64,000 nt of DNA, taken from Linepithema humile. Taxonomy: Eukaryota > Arthropoda > Insecta > Hymenoptera > Formicidae. Each line of letters opens with the position of its first letter. Position 1 is the first letter of the stretch. Under the pieces are notes generated by a model. That model saw only the letters and a program-made list of their open reading frames with translations. It searched no databases and was not told the origin of the DNA. The stretch is taken from the NCBI RefSeq assembly GCF_040581485.1, contig NC_090129.1, positions 1,040,501-1,104,500 of the forward strand, written 5' to 3'. Position numbers and translations under genes: made by a program. This document shows, one piece after another, positions 48,611-62,267 of this stretch.

Positions 48611-50593
48611 GCGTGAGTATCGCGCTATGGAACCCGAGTGCCGCGTTTCTCTTCCGCTCGGACGCGTCTCGTCCTAGCGGTCTTCTTCCTCTCGCCATGC
48701 GCTAACGGGTGTGTCTCTTCGCTCGTCCTATCGTCGCGTACACCAAGTGTCAGTTACGCGTCTGTGTGATTCGTGCCGGTTACTCCAAACACTCTTTACC
48801 GCATTTCTCGGCCTCTCACGTACGATTTTCGCAAATCCACCCGTTGTCGGCGATATTCTGAGAGATTTTCTTTTTTACCGGAATATAACGTAAGCAGATA
48901 TTGGAATCTCGCTAGAATTTCGACGAGAGTTCGCATTTCTGTACTATAAGCACCGAAGAATTATATGTATATGTAGGCACATACATTTGCATATATGTTA
49001 GATGTACTTACAAGTGATAATGAAAATGTGACGAGGTGACGCGCAGTGCCGTTGCGTATTTATGGCACCGGAAATAGAGCTCATCGTCAATTTCAACGCC
49101 TGCTATCGTTAATTTCATTCTCCATAAATTGATGCAGGGATAAGTGTTCGCGAAGTTCGCGTACAAATTAGGTCATTGCGACTGTCACCGTTCTCTGTGG
49201 GCGCTAACCGTTATGAGTGCGGAAACCCGTCGGCGTGCTGACGTCGGCACTTGTAAGTTCTGGAAAATTGTTCAAATGACTTATTAATTGATTCGTTGGA
49301 ACTCAGTAATTGCGACAGAGAAGTTTTTAATTGCTTTTTAATTAATTAATTTATCTTAATTTGTATATAATGATTTTCTCTGATCGACTCTTTTGCAAGA
49401 TTTTGATACTTTTGGCGACGTGACTTAACAATTGTTTAGAATTTTTTGCTGTAAATGAACGATAAAAATAGTCTCAAATTGCAGTAACTTTAGTCTCGCT
49501 GTAACCTTGTTATAACCTAGCGATAAACGAAACTATTTTCTCAGTATTTTGCAAAGTTAATTGATGGCTCGTTGTTTACAGTAGAAAAAATAATCGAAAA
49601 CACTTGCCAAATGGCGCCACTAAAAGTATAACATTGCGAAAAAATAGTGATCGAAGAAAATTATTATGCACAGAGAAATATAAATTTGATTTATTAATTT
49701 GCACTTTTTATTATTTATACTTTAGCGAAACGTGTACACAATATTTAACTGCACAAAGATTGATTTATCAAAATGGAAAGAAAAATCTACAAATCTTCTG
49801 CTGAGCTAATAAAGCGAGTTATACAAGTCGCGAACGCTAACTCTCTCATGTTGATTCGTTATCTTTCGAGTTTGCCTTTCATTGTTTGCGTAGAAAACAA
49901 ATATGTGTTTAACTATTGAGTTGTTTAGCGTGAGATGTCGTGCTGATGCTTCCTTCGTTGCAAATAAATTCATCATTCCTTTGAATCGCGAATATTATTA
50001 TCCACTTTTCTCCACGTTCGATTCTCGCGCTGAGCGAAATTTTGATGGATTTCCTGCGGTCGAAATAAATGAAACAACTCGTTTCTCGGCAATGCACATG
50101 TGTTGAACAGATTTTTTCAGGCTCAAAGTAGCTTGGATAATTACTCGTACGTCCGTACAATAACAGGATACCGCGAATAATAGGTTACCAAGAGGCGAGA
50201 TTCCAAATGTGAGCACATATATAATATGTTGTATACACATATGTCTGGAGCAAATTTAACACGTCTGCGATTCCGTCTGACCGTGCCGACGCGGTTGATC
50301 AGACAGTTTCTCAAAAAATCTTTCGAAATACTCCTTCGGACTGTTAAATAAAACGCGCGCGGGGGAAGATACAGACCTGACGGCCTTAATTAAGTTTCTA
50401 GGACGAACTACGGACGTGGGATTGCAATTTCTATTTCGCGTTGTATTTCTTAGCCTGGCATTATTTATCTCGCAGTTTCTTAAATATATTTAAGTCTGCG
50501 GTAATAAATTGATATAATAATTTAAATAATTTACAAATATACTTTATACACGTTACTTTATTTGCTGCTAAAAAATTTAACGATTCAAACAGG

Positions 50594-50660
50594 TTTTTTA
50601 GCAATTCATCGCAATGGTTTTTTAGCAATTCATCGTAACGATTTTTTAGCAATTCATTCA
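50594..50660. repeat. 24-base tandem repeat, three copies
   Basis: TTTTTTAGCAATTCATCG starts at 50594, 50618 and 50642, an exact 24-base period; the third copy is incomplete. On the minus strand it is open as an eight-residue repeat (DELLKN core) inside an 83-codon frame that has no other protein-like feature. Confidence 0.85.
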
Positions 50661-53600
50661 ATATGCTGCAAATTTTAATTGCTTCTCCGATATCGTGATT
50701 ATTGCGACACACGAGTCATTGTGGTGGTCACAATATGATTTAATAACATCTGACCTTTCTCACCGAAGATCTGGTTATCTTCCGCGATAATTCCGCGGTT
50801 TATTGATTCGGGCTTCGGTGTGTTTTCATAGAAAACATCAACCAAATAGTGTCCTCGAAGTTTATTTATAATTGATCGTCAGTATAAATCTCACTTTATG
50901 AAAGTCGGGATGAAACCGGTTAGAACTGCGTCGTTTATAGCGAATCTTCTTTGATTAATGGTACTCTCACTATTAAAGCGATTCGATAGAAATAATGTTT
51001 AAAGGAAGCTACGTAATTTTGTAAATATAAATTTGACATCATTTATTTCAAAATCAATTTTATTTTCTAACAGGAAGTATATTTATTCTACATTATATTT
51101 TTAATCGGACAAAAGTGCAACGCGCTGGATTTACGTTGTTAACATTGGCGGTTTAATGAATCTCAGACTTCTATCGAACCATGCATTGAAGGCTGAAGCT
51201 TGCGAATTGGAAATCGATCAGAATCGATCAAGAGACAAAGTGGAGCAAGATTGAGATAATCTGATTGATGGAATTCTAATCTATAATTCGCAAATCTCAG
51301 TCTCCAATGTGTGATACTTGTATCAAATAGCACAAATTTTACTCGGTAAAAAATTTATTTCTTAATCGCCAACATCTTATGACATGAATATCAATTCTAT
51401 TTAAATAATGGATGCGATTTTGCGATGTAAATATGATGGACAAGGACGCAGATCGCGATCTCTCGTTCTCGAGATGTTAAATAGATGAGACCAAGCGCGC
51501 TAATTGTAATTAGTCTATCGGGGATGCCCTGACCCTGACTAGCGCGACAGAATCGCGTCAGGCTTCTCTTCGCAAAATAGGCGATCGTATGCTGGACGGG
51601 TGCCACAACTCAAAGAGAGAATCTAAATAAAACTATCCGCTGGTCTCTCTCTCTGCTAACGGGACGACCACTTTGCGATCGGTAGATGCCATTCTATCGC
51701 GTCAGCTATTGCGCGATAAGTGCAAATATTTTGTTAGCTAATAAATGAATAATCACTCAAAAAAATGATCTTGCAATAATAGCTAAAATTTTCTAGGTGT
51801 AAAAAATTAACTAAAACAGATAAATGATTAGCAACTGTTGTGATATTGCATATGTAATTACTTAATCAGTTTAGATGACAGAAACAGAATATATATCTGT
51901 ATTGTTTGTGAACTTTAAAAAGAAAGTTTCTCTAAAGCGCCTATCTATATAAGATCAATCACGTGTTAGATCATGCAATGAATAACATTTAGCAATGGTA
52001 CCTAAATTTTTCAGAAGCTATTGCTAGAACATTACTGCTATAAATTCTATATGTGACAAACAATATTTTCACAGATACGAAAAATAGCGATACATTCTTG
52101 TTGCGATATCTAGAAATCTAACTACATCAGCGAAATATTTTTTTGAGTGATGCCCTTAAGAATGTGCGTGCGACATGTTTACGAAACGTTTACGTTGCTG
52201 AATATTTCTGCTATTTTAGAAATATTTTATATCCTTTGTATTTTTACTCACGCTCCTATCAAGTTGAGCGTTTTATTTCTTTCGGTCGCTCGCCAGATTT
52301 GTTATATGAGTAAGCAAACACAAGACTTCGATATAGAGACTTCGGGCGGAATGTAAGCAAATGTGAGAACGGAGAGTTAATAGAGCGTATCGGAATAAAA
52401 TTTTATGGGCCACTGGTCTTGCTTAAATTACAATCTACATTCTGCAATGTGTCTAGACTCTTTTGTGGTCATTTTGTTATAAGATTTTAATAATTTTCAT
52501 AATAGATAGATAAGTGTCCTTGATTTTCAGCAAATTTCTCGATAATCGTGCAGCACTCGGCGATTCTTTTATCATTATCTTTCCCGAACGTGACTTGATC
52601 CGTTTTTCAAGCGCATTTTTCAAGCACGCTGACGTAAAGTATTGTCTTAAAAAGAATAGCTCCATGAGATTCTATATACAACGTATTTATAGCTGCGTCT
52701 CGTCTTTCGTAACGTAATACTACGTTTACATAGCTCGGTAAAAAAATTATCTCGAAAATGATCATTCCGTGAAGTAATGTAGGATGTGAAATATAAGAAG
52801 TCTAATGCTCATGTATGCCATTGCGAAAAGTTACGATAATACAGTGTTTCGAAGATTGGAGAAGTAATAACGTATTTTCCCACTTTGCATGTGTCGGAGT
52901 AAATAATAGTATGCGACGTAAGTCTCATTTGCATCCGCACGTGTCCGTCAGAAAAGTCGTGCAATTTTCAGCAGAAAAATACATCTTGATATGATTTATT
53001 TGACGGTGTCATACACACGTAATCGCCTATTCAATATTCCATAACTGTTACAAGAAGTATGTGATGTCAGCTTAAACGTGTGTAGCTTTTAAACGTTGAC
53101 GTTGACGTATGGATTTCGAGTGACGCAGACTTTGGAGAACATTAATTACTACATTAATTGATATCTCTGGGTTAATGTACTCATTTAACTAAATTGGACT
53201 ATTTAACATGCAATAACACTTAGCATTTCATTGATGATACGATACGATACTATATTACCGATGCGGAATAATGATGAGTTGAAAATAAGCTTTTAATTGA
53301 AAGATGTTTCGTATTTTGTACTTTCATATAAAATTTCTCCACAGTAGCATCTTTTTTTATTTTTATTAATAGAAAGATAGATTGCTATATTCTGTAAGTA
53401 ACAAATTAGATTGGCATTAATTAATTTTGCTATTAAAGCGCATGTTTAAAAAAACACAAAATCTGAGTAGGCATCATAAAATTTTATAAATTTTAGATCC
53501 TACTTTAAAAATAAAATTGTAGATATGTAGATGTAAAGTTATAATTTCAACAAATTTCTGAAAACTAACATAACATAAATTGAAAACGAATTTCGATAAT

Positions 53601-54837
53601 ATAACACTGGTTCTTTTTAAACAACACGTGTCGAATGCGACTTATTTTTATATTTGATTAGAATTGATTCATTGAATTGGTACGATTTATTTACTTAATT
53701 TGCGCTTCTGGATTTTATTTTTCAACAGCACGGAAAGATGGAATTTATACATCCATCCTTTTCATATTCCGACTAAAATGAGCCCTGGAAATTTTCTTAG
53801 AATGACATTCGTAATTTTCTATCTGTTTGTCTTGTCATAAGCAGAAGAGTGATGGATTTATTCGTTTTATTATTTTTTTGAAAAATCTCTTAAAGCGCAT
53901 GCAGCATAATATCAATGATGTTTCGTAATCCGATCGAATTGTATAAGTTTAATGAGCATCGCGACAGGAACAATAAAAGTTCAAGGAACAATATGTTCAC
54001 GTAATCATAACAACGCGCTGTAACCATTACGCTGATGTCAAAAATCGCTTCCTTCCTGGTCTTACAATTATACGAGATATCATCTTATCATTACTTCTCT
54101 ACTTTTATTTTTAGTGTTCTGAAAATACGTACAAATACGTGTTTAAAATTACAAATCTTTACATGCTTGCTACTATATTATTTAAAGCACTGCGTGTTGC
54201 AAAAAACGAGTATAACGCTCAAAATTGCAAAAAGTGACCGCGACACTTTGCAAAAATTGTTACATATTGCAAAATTTTTTATTTTACATTGCTACATTTT
54301 TCACAACATGTACAATACATGCATAAAATGTTCATCGTCTTTGAAACATGCGAAATAGAAAATATGTAATAATCTCCGGCGCGAAAAACGCGAATAAAAT
54401 AATTAATACAATTTATCATAAAAGAAGAAAATAATTACTTGAAAAACAAAGGTAATTCTCTTTGTCTATTTTTATCTTTCTATTGATATTCATTCTTTGT
54501 AGCAACCGAAGGATAAATTTGATGAACGGCGAGTGGAGGAAATTGGCACATCGCGGTTGTTTATTCGGAGATAAGCGCAAATGTATGCCGTTCTTATCTG
54601 CGTCGCATATAAATATGTTCCGCGAGTTATGCTACGATTACATACATATTATCCCATTCTTACGTGAATCGCAAGGATATTCCAACAGGAATATTCATCG
54701 CGGAGATGAAATCACCGGACGGATTCGCGCGCGCTTGAAACGACGCACCGACAGCGGATCTGTCGGCGTTCCTCGGTCGACTTCGGTTGCACCCGACAGC
54801 GTCGTGTCGCTTGCCGGCACCGCCGGTCGTGCTCGTT

Positions 54838-55085
54838 CATCAGTTCTCTTGTCGACGTCCCGCTGCGCTCGTTATCTGTCGCGAGTTTCTGTTGACGCGC
54901 GCACGTTAATTTGCGAACGCGCGATTAGCGCCGGAATTCGTTTTTCGCGACTCGCGCGAACATGGACAGATGATAAATCTGGTGTAAAGAAACGTGCATT
55001 GAGATAAGAGATTAAATCGCGAGTGGACCGATCTATCTCATCAGCATGGCTCTGCGGCGTTTATCAATCCGCGGCTTGAAAATGG
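54838..55085 (+). promoter_or_regulatory. Possible alternative first exon of Orai
   Basis: An initiator-like CATCAGTTCT at 54836-54845 lies in a CpG-rich patch, and a donor-like AAAATG|GTAATT is at 55085/55086. Joined to the acceptor at 57917, the Orai frame has no upstream ATG before a stop, so it too would act as 5' UTR. Weaker than the candidate at 48480-48610. Confidence 0.25.
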
Positions 55086-57949
55086 TAATTTCTTTCTTTT
55101 GCTCGTTCCGAGTTCTTTTTTTTTTTTTTTTTTTGCCATCCGCGCGCGCTAACGCGCGGCCTTGTTAATAATAATTTCCGCGTTATCACCGATCGCGATT
55201 GGAATCCCCCAACGTCGCGGCGGGTTCCTTCGGCCAAAACGGAGCGCAGTTTGCAAAGTGACCGATGATTCTATCTTGTCGCAGTGATTAACCGGTTTGC
55301 CGACGATCAATCGCGATTTAATTTCGTGCACGAGCCGCGACGGGAGGAGTTCGTACGTGGCGTTGTTCGGGCTTCTGTATTTTTAGGGATATTGGCACGG
55401 TGTTAATGCGCCAGTATTGGCGCTGATAATCGCGCACAGTGTCAACGCGACACTATCGTTATAGTTTTCACGAAAAAGCGGAAAACCCGCATCGCCCGGC
55501 TCGATTATTCGCGCTAGCCGCGAATCCGACGAGACTCTCGCCTCGCTTCTATGTTTGTCCTCCGCGGCCGATTTGCCGCCGCCGAGGCGGGAGGGTTACG
55601 TATATCGCGTTTTGTTATATATGTATGTTGCTACCAACAGTGGCGTAATCAACGGCGCGGGTCAAAGTGCCGAAGTCAGCAATGTCTGCGATACCGGGAA
55701 GAATAAAACGAGGGGAAAGCGGAAACGGGAAGAGAAAGAGGGAAAGAAATAGATATCGCTTGCATGCATTTGTGATATCGGTTGTTTCACTTTGCTCGCG
55801 CGTGTATTGTTAAAATTTATTATTGAGATTACGTATCAGTTCTGAAAAGACTGAATTAATTGGTTCTGATGTCTGAAGCGAAAGAGAGTTTTGAACCTCT
55901 CTGCGAATTGAAATTTCAATTACGCGACGAGAGAGTTGGGATGATAGCGCGAACACTAAGGACGATTATCACCGCGAGAGAATGTACAAACTGTTTTAAA
56001 TGAATCTGCATTCCCCAAGACGATGAAACGTATTTGTAAACTATATGATTTGGATGTTGACTCACACGACGAAGATTAGTGTAAATTATATATTGTTTAC
56101 AGGAAAGCGTTACGTTGGATCTTCTTTTTTCCTAACTATTTTTTCCTGTAATTCTGCACATTAAGAAAGATGGGCATACAGATAGATGCTTTAATCTTTA
56201 GTTGAATCAGAAGAAAAAAAAAGAAATTATCGCACGGACGTAATTTAACTTGATTAGCGATTTATTGAAGAGATAACAATTTGATTAAAAACCGTGATCG
56301 TGAAACTTTTAATAACTAATTTGAGAATATAAGATGATTAGAAAATATTCGAAATTTATTATTTTTTTAAATGAACGTTAAGATTTCAGATTCCGATTCG
56401 ATAAATGATGCATTTATTACTTTGTGAGCTGTAAGATTAAGTATTTTACTTTACGTTTGTTATATTAATGTTTCGAATTTGATAGACATTCCAGTATTAG
56501 GATCACAATAAATTATCAGGAAAATTAAATAATTAAAGGAAAGTTCACATTTTTCTAACACAAAAATCTGTGTGCCTTGTATCTTGCTGCGACACTAATC
56601 ATGCGCTAAGATCGACGATTCTTTTCAATGACGCTTTGACCCAGACATGCTTTCCGTGAAAGAACGTGCATAACATTTTCGACCTTGTGCGTGTTAAGCT
56701 CGGAATCTACCGGACGAGTGAGTCCCGAGCCAAACTTGGCTGCAAAATATATTTTTCTACTTTCGCGAAGCTTAGCTCGAGATTCAGCCGGAGGTTTGGC
56801 ACACGAGGTTTGCCTTCAGTTTGATAATACGGACTTTAAACATACGCTTTTGGCCGACGGCGAGAATTCTTTAAGACATTCATTCACCGGCTTGCATTAC
56901 GTCGCGCGGTGTCTTTGTGGGTTTTATATCGCTCCACCTGCTGCCACTGGCACGATCATCTGTGGCCGACAGTATGCGTACGTCTCGCATGAGCTGTTCA
57001 ATTAATGCCCTCGTTAAAGCAAATCGAGCGGCGTGTCGCGTTTCGACGATGTGTCACATCGTCGATGAATCTCTCCGCTGCGTGCTTTTCGCGGTGTTAC
57101 AGTTAGATAACGGCGGACGAAACTGATATTCGGGATAGAAATACTTCGGGAAGGCGTTTTCTTGCAACTTAACGTTTCATGAAACCGAAAAAGGAAAATC
57201 TGTTGTGCTTTGAGTCTGAGCAGTGATCTTATCTTTTACTTTCTTCCGAGCGCGTTCTATATTATTAAAGGGTATTAAGTTCAAAGAAGCGAAGATGAGA
57301 GTAAATTAAGACTGATGCGGGCGAAAGGAAGGAGAAATTCTCGAACTTTTCCACTAGGAAAGTTTTATGTATTAATGTCTATCATTGGACAAGATTGAAA
57401 TTAATAGAGACATTATTAATCGACAAAATAAGAGACAACAAGTACAAATAAGTTAAAAATTATAATTTTGGCTCAAATTATTCAAATAAATTAATGAAAA
57501 CAAGCTACAGAGCCCAAGCTGGATTTACGTGCTTAGTTTATTTACATCTTATAACAACCATTGTTTTTTTGATCAATTATAACAAATTATAAGGATCTAA
57601 ACGTTTCGACCATTTGGTTGTGGTCATCTTCAGTAGTTACAATAATTATAAAATTTGGGGTCTGTAGCTTGTTTTCATTAAGTACAAATAATTTAAATGT
57701 GATTGAAGCACAATTTATACGATACATGATTTTTTTATTAATGAGTAGCATGCTTTGTGTATTAATATCGGTTCATCATAATTCGCAGAAATGGAGAAAC
57801 TTTTATACAATACAGTTTTCACTTTGTCGCGCTTGGTGAACGGCTGTCTCTCCGTTCGACAGAACACGCTCCATTTGGCCAAAAGGCCGTTTCTCATTCA
57901 TTCCATTTCTGTTGCAGCTCTGGACAGAGCCACGCAAGGATCAAGCCTG

Positions 57950-60900
57950 ATGTCCGTATGGTCGACCAGCACCGGGCGCAATTCAGTATTTGGCACGGCG
58001 GAGAGCGGCGGAGCGGCGCTCGCCACTTCGCATTTGCCGCTCCACGTACACGTGGCTCACACACATCTGCGCAGCGCTGACGGCCACTGCTTTCACAAGC
58101 CTTACCACGAGCATTGTCAGGTCGGTAGATTTTTCCCTGTTGATCCTTCGCGGCAACAGGTAGTCTTCTCTTTCATCTATTCCGCGAAACGCGCTTCCTT
58201 CGCTCCGGATTTTTGTTGTTCTTCTTTGACATCTTGTCGCATTTATCGTTATAATTTTTGTTTCTTCGTCATCGGTTTGAGCTGATCGACGATGCTTTTT
58301 ATTGTCATGTATCGCAGAATGACGGAGAAAGTCGAAAATATTCGATAGCAAATATTTTTCTGCTTTTCGTAAAATAGGTAATTTTAATTTCTGTATTTTT
58401 TGTAAAATAATTAATTATTGAAATACATATCGACGATCGTAGACTAGTTTACTATTTCACTTTTTTTGTTTTTTGTGTGCAAAAATCAAGAAATCGTCGT
58501 TTATCTAATTTTTCATTGAAAAAATTGGTAATTGAAGAAACGAATTAGCTTAAATAATTAAATCTGTTATTTTTCCGTCCTGCTTTTACAAGAAACAGCT
58601 TTTCCATGTGTCTATCGTCTATCGTCATGTAAAATAATTCGTCAAAACATCTGTGAGCTTCCGTCAAATCTAATCGCTGCACAATTACACAAATCAAGGT
58701 TAATTAAGATCACTTTCCAGTCTGTGCGTTACGACGAAAAAGATTTTGTTCTGTTATCAAGGTGTTCCGATGCGTTGCGAGGAAACCGAAGAGTTCGTAA
58801 GATTATAAATAGAATCGTAAAGAGAGATATGCATTAGAAAATCCATGCATGACTTTTTGCATACGTAGAACTCTCTTCATAATACTTAAATAGATAAATG
58901 TTTTCCCCGAATAGCGCCTTGAAGCCGCTTAGAAGTAATCGTTCGACGCGACCGATCAATCGAGCGTCGATGCGATATCATCGACTTAATTGCGCTTAAT
59001 TTCGTTCAATGAGCCACAAACGTGTGCGACGGCGCGTGCCTTTTAGAGAATTCTCTACTTATACTTGCCGATTGCACACGTCCGAATAACTATATCTATG
59101 CCTGTTGCATCTGGCTTCGAGTGCAATTAGTCGCATTATTCCTCATTCTACATGTTACGTACTAATACTCAGTTATTCGAACAGTCATTCGTAACGACAG
59201 CATTGTAATAGCATATTTTCCATTTTTTTTATTGCCGCAAAGATCACGTTAAGCTTTAAACTTTTACAATTTTCGACGCAAAACGCTTTGAAATATTAAT
59301 TTTAAATATTACTATAATATATTTGTTTAATCGAAATTTCACACGATTGTCATTGCGATTGCGCGAAGCGTAATTTTATAGTTTATGATGTGAACATTAA
59401 TCTTTCCTTATCACCTTTTATGTATTTAAAAGTGCTGCAAATATTAGTTCGTTAACTAACATTTTTATTCGCGATAAGAAAGCATCGCGCATGCACATTT
59501 TTTTTAGATATCGCATGCTTGATTGCTGCGAGCTCGGCAATTAACGATACACGTATCCGCATATATGACGTAAGATACTATGTTCGCATCATGCATGCTT
59601 CCTTTTTCCAGTTATTGGAATAATCTGCCTCGCCGTGCACGCCGATCGCACGTTCGTTTTAACCGAGATTATTATTCATAACAGAAAAAAAAAAAAAAAA
59701 AAATACCTGTCGGCAAAAGAAACGATAATCTGGAAAATTTACACCTCGAAGTGAAGTAAATATCTAACTAAGAGTGTGCTCGCGCATCAAGTTGTCAAAA
59801 TACAGACGGGCTGAATAACACAATCACATCTTTTTCTCGCTGAGTGAGCAGACAAAAGATTGCTATCAAGTGACAAATGTATATGTTTCTTTCATTTGCT
59901 GATCGCTATTTCCGCGCTATAAGCTGTATCCGATATCGCGCGTATTATTAAACGTTTCACGTGGAGAAAGAAGGTGATATTGTATTTATATCGCACTTAC
60001 ATACGCAAATTTAAATTTGATCATCGCGCTTGGATGCGATAGTGTAGATTGCCAATCGGGAACGTTTGGACGCGATTCATTTTGCGCATTGCACTTCTCG
60101 CCGTCTATTTATAAACAAGGCGGTATTTTATATTGAAAATCTATGGTTCGAATCGCTTCGGGTCTCCTTATATATTTTGCACTCGCACCTTCGCGTCGAT
60201 CCTTCGCATTAATCCAACTGTGTTCGCGATTTCATTTTACATCCCGGCCGAAAATTTTAGCCGCACGAGGATCGCCGATCGTGCGAATCGAATCGGGCAA
60301 CATCGCCCGGCGAATGAAACATTCGTGCCTCTCTCATTAGTGCATGCGAAAACGCCGGGACTTCCCGAGACACGCGTGCGTGCGTGTGTTGCGCTTCGTT
60401 CCTCGCGCCCAGAACTTGGTTCCGCAAGGCGCACGCAACGCAGTCGATGCGAAACCGCCGCACGCGCTCCACGCTCTCACGTTTTTCATTAATTTTCCTT
60501 ATTATTTTTTTGTTTCGTTCAGCACCAATTGGTTTTTTGTCCTACGCGGGACTTTTGGCAAGTTCTTCCGTTGGCACCGACGTTGCCATCGATCTCCGGT
60601 ACGTGCCACTCTTTCTTTACTCGTGCTTAAGCTTTCACGGGGATTCAAACGCCTGATTGCCAAGATTAATATATCGCAGGCACTTTGGTCTCCCCCTTCT
60701 CTCTCCCTCCCCACCGGGCCTCTCTCCTCCGTGTGACAGTGAGGACGCGGTCCCTTTTCGCGCAAATCGCGCCCTTCCGCCCAGACCGAACTAATTTGCG
60801 TTCGTTCTGTTCGCCAGTCGACGATGTCGCAAGCCGGGGATGGCCTTCACACGCCGGGTTACTTGTCCTGGAGAAAACTGCAACTTAGCCGCGCGAAGCT

Positions 60901-62267
60901 CAAGGCGTCCAGTAAAACGTCAGCCCTGCTCTCCGGTTTCGCCATGGTAAGTCTATTATTACTAATACGATTTGTGTTACAGCGTCCGCCAAGTTTCATT
61001 AAGATTTTTTTATATATCAAAATGTTAGTCGGTGTCAAGTGTCTGTTGTTTGAGCTTTTGTCAAATTTTTATTGGAAATATTTCTTTAAAGATTTTGTTT
61101 TTGTGATTTGTCGATTTATTTTTTATTTCTTTTTAGTCTTTTTTCAAATTTAATAAGTAAAACTTGCGCCTTTCTCTATGAGTACGGAATATTGAAAAGT
61201 TTATACAATAAGTACATTTATTCTAAATTTGTATATAGAAAATGTTTCGTTTCTGTCTGGAAATTTAATCGAAAATGCTTAGAGAATTGTTTACCAGATT
61301 TTAGTAAAATTTTTGTATTCAAAGTTACTCATAAATTAATATATTTTTGCGAAGAATATTCAATTATTCATGTGAGATTTGTCATCACTTATATATGCGA
61401 AAGTAAAAATTCTGATCAATCGAAGGCAAGAAACGGATACTAATTATTATTGAATTATGCAAAAATTCGAACATTTATCTCTCTTTCAAATATTATACAA
61501 TTAAAAAAAAAGTACCTGAATATGTATAGAATATATTTATTTAAATATTTCAAGTAAAAAAAAAAGAGATAGCAATTTAAAAAATTATATTTTCCAGCGA
61601 ATTCTTTTTTAATCGACATTTTTAATTTACATCGCAGTTAGATATTTGCAGAACCAGTCACGGAATCCTTAATATATACGAATGATAATTCACGACGGAT
61701 AAGCACACCGAGACAATGGTTAATCGTTATCCGCAGGTTGCCATGGTGGAGGTGCAGCTGAATTCCGACACGCAGGTTCCACCGGAGATGCTGATCGCCT
61801 TCGCGGTGTGCACGACATTGCTGGTAGCCGTTCACATGCTGGCGCTGATGATATCCACGTGTATACTGCCGAACATCGAGGCCGTCTGCAATCTGCACAG
61901 CATAAGCCTCGTCCACGAGTCGCCGCACGAGCGTCTGCACTGGTACATCGAGATCGCGTGGGCGTTCTCCACGCTGCTGGGACTGCTACTGTTCCTGCTG
62001 GAGATCGCGATACTCTGCTGGGTGAAATTCTACGATTTCTCGCAGGTGGCCGCCTGGTCCGCCTGCATAGTGCTGATACCGGTTTTGATAATCTTCCTCG
62101 CGTTCGCGATACACTTCTACCGGAGTCTGGTCGCGCACAAGTACGAGGTGACGGTATCTGGCATACGGGAGCTCGAGTTGCTCAAGGAACAGATCGAGTC
62201 CACGGACGTAGAGGGCAGAAACGGCGTGAATCTCTTGCCTCAGACCGGCGTGGCGCATGTCGTTTGA
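57950..62267 (+). CDS. Orai: Orai calcium release-activated calcium channel protein
   Basis: Longer model: 57950-58120, 60818-60946, 61737-62267, all in phase, 276 aa. The first coding exon follows an acceptor TTTCTGTTGCAG at 57917; its product starts MSVWSTSTGRNSVF and is rich in His. The second exon adds ST then MSQAGDGLHTPGYLSWRKL, so ATG 60824 could start a 217-aa short form. The conserved core follows: SRAKLKASSKTSALLSGFAM, then VAMVEVQL, whose Glu (E105 long, E46 short) is the selectivity-filter residue, human E106. Four transmembrane segments follow, and a C-terminal helix, LELLKEQIE, where STIM binds. Role: plasma-membrane hexameric Ca channel opened by STIM after ER store depletion. 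The donor at 58120 (GTCGGT) is weak, so the long N-terminus is less sure than the core. The last exon carries all four transmembrane segments. Confidence 0.95.
58121..60817 (+). other. Orai intron with a CpG-rich 3' part
   Basis: This 2.7-kb stretch is AT-rich until about 60230, then CpG-rich up to the next exon. The acceptor TTCGTTCTGTTCGCCAG at 60817 is pyrimidine-rich. The CpG-rich part may be the promoter and 5' UTR of the short form starting at 60824. It also holds an A19 run at 59685-59703. Confidence 0.5.
60230..60823 (+). promoter_or_regulatory. Possible proximal Orai promoter (short form)
   Basis: About 600 CpG-rich bases immediately upstream of ATG 60824. Open frames on both strands overlap and have no recognisable domain. 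An internal promoter would yield the 217-aa form lacking the His-rich N-terminus. This rests on base composition and position alone. Confidence 0.3.

Larger units (their letters stand above)
48900..57917 (+). other. Presumed 5' intron of Orai
   Basis: About 9 kb with no recognised coding exon. GC-rich patches lie at 54690-55080 and 55330-55760. The 181-codon frame at 54462-55007 runs into the first patch and is low in recognisable structure. Elsewhere the DNA is AT-rich, with a 24-base tandem repeat at 50594-50660 and a T19 at 55116-55134. Confidence 0.5.

Noticed and set aside
54462..55007. 181-codon open frame, the longest unassigned frame of the 49-57 kb region
   Set aside because: Starts in AT-rich DNA and ends in a CpG-rich patch; no recognisable domain and no splice context linking it to a neighbour.
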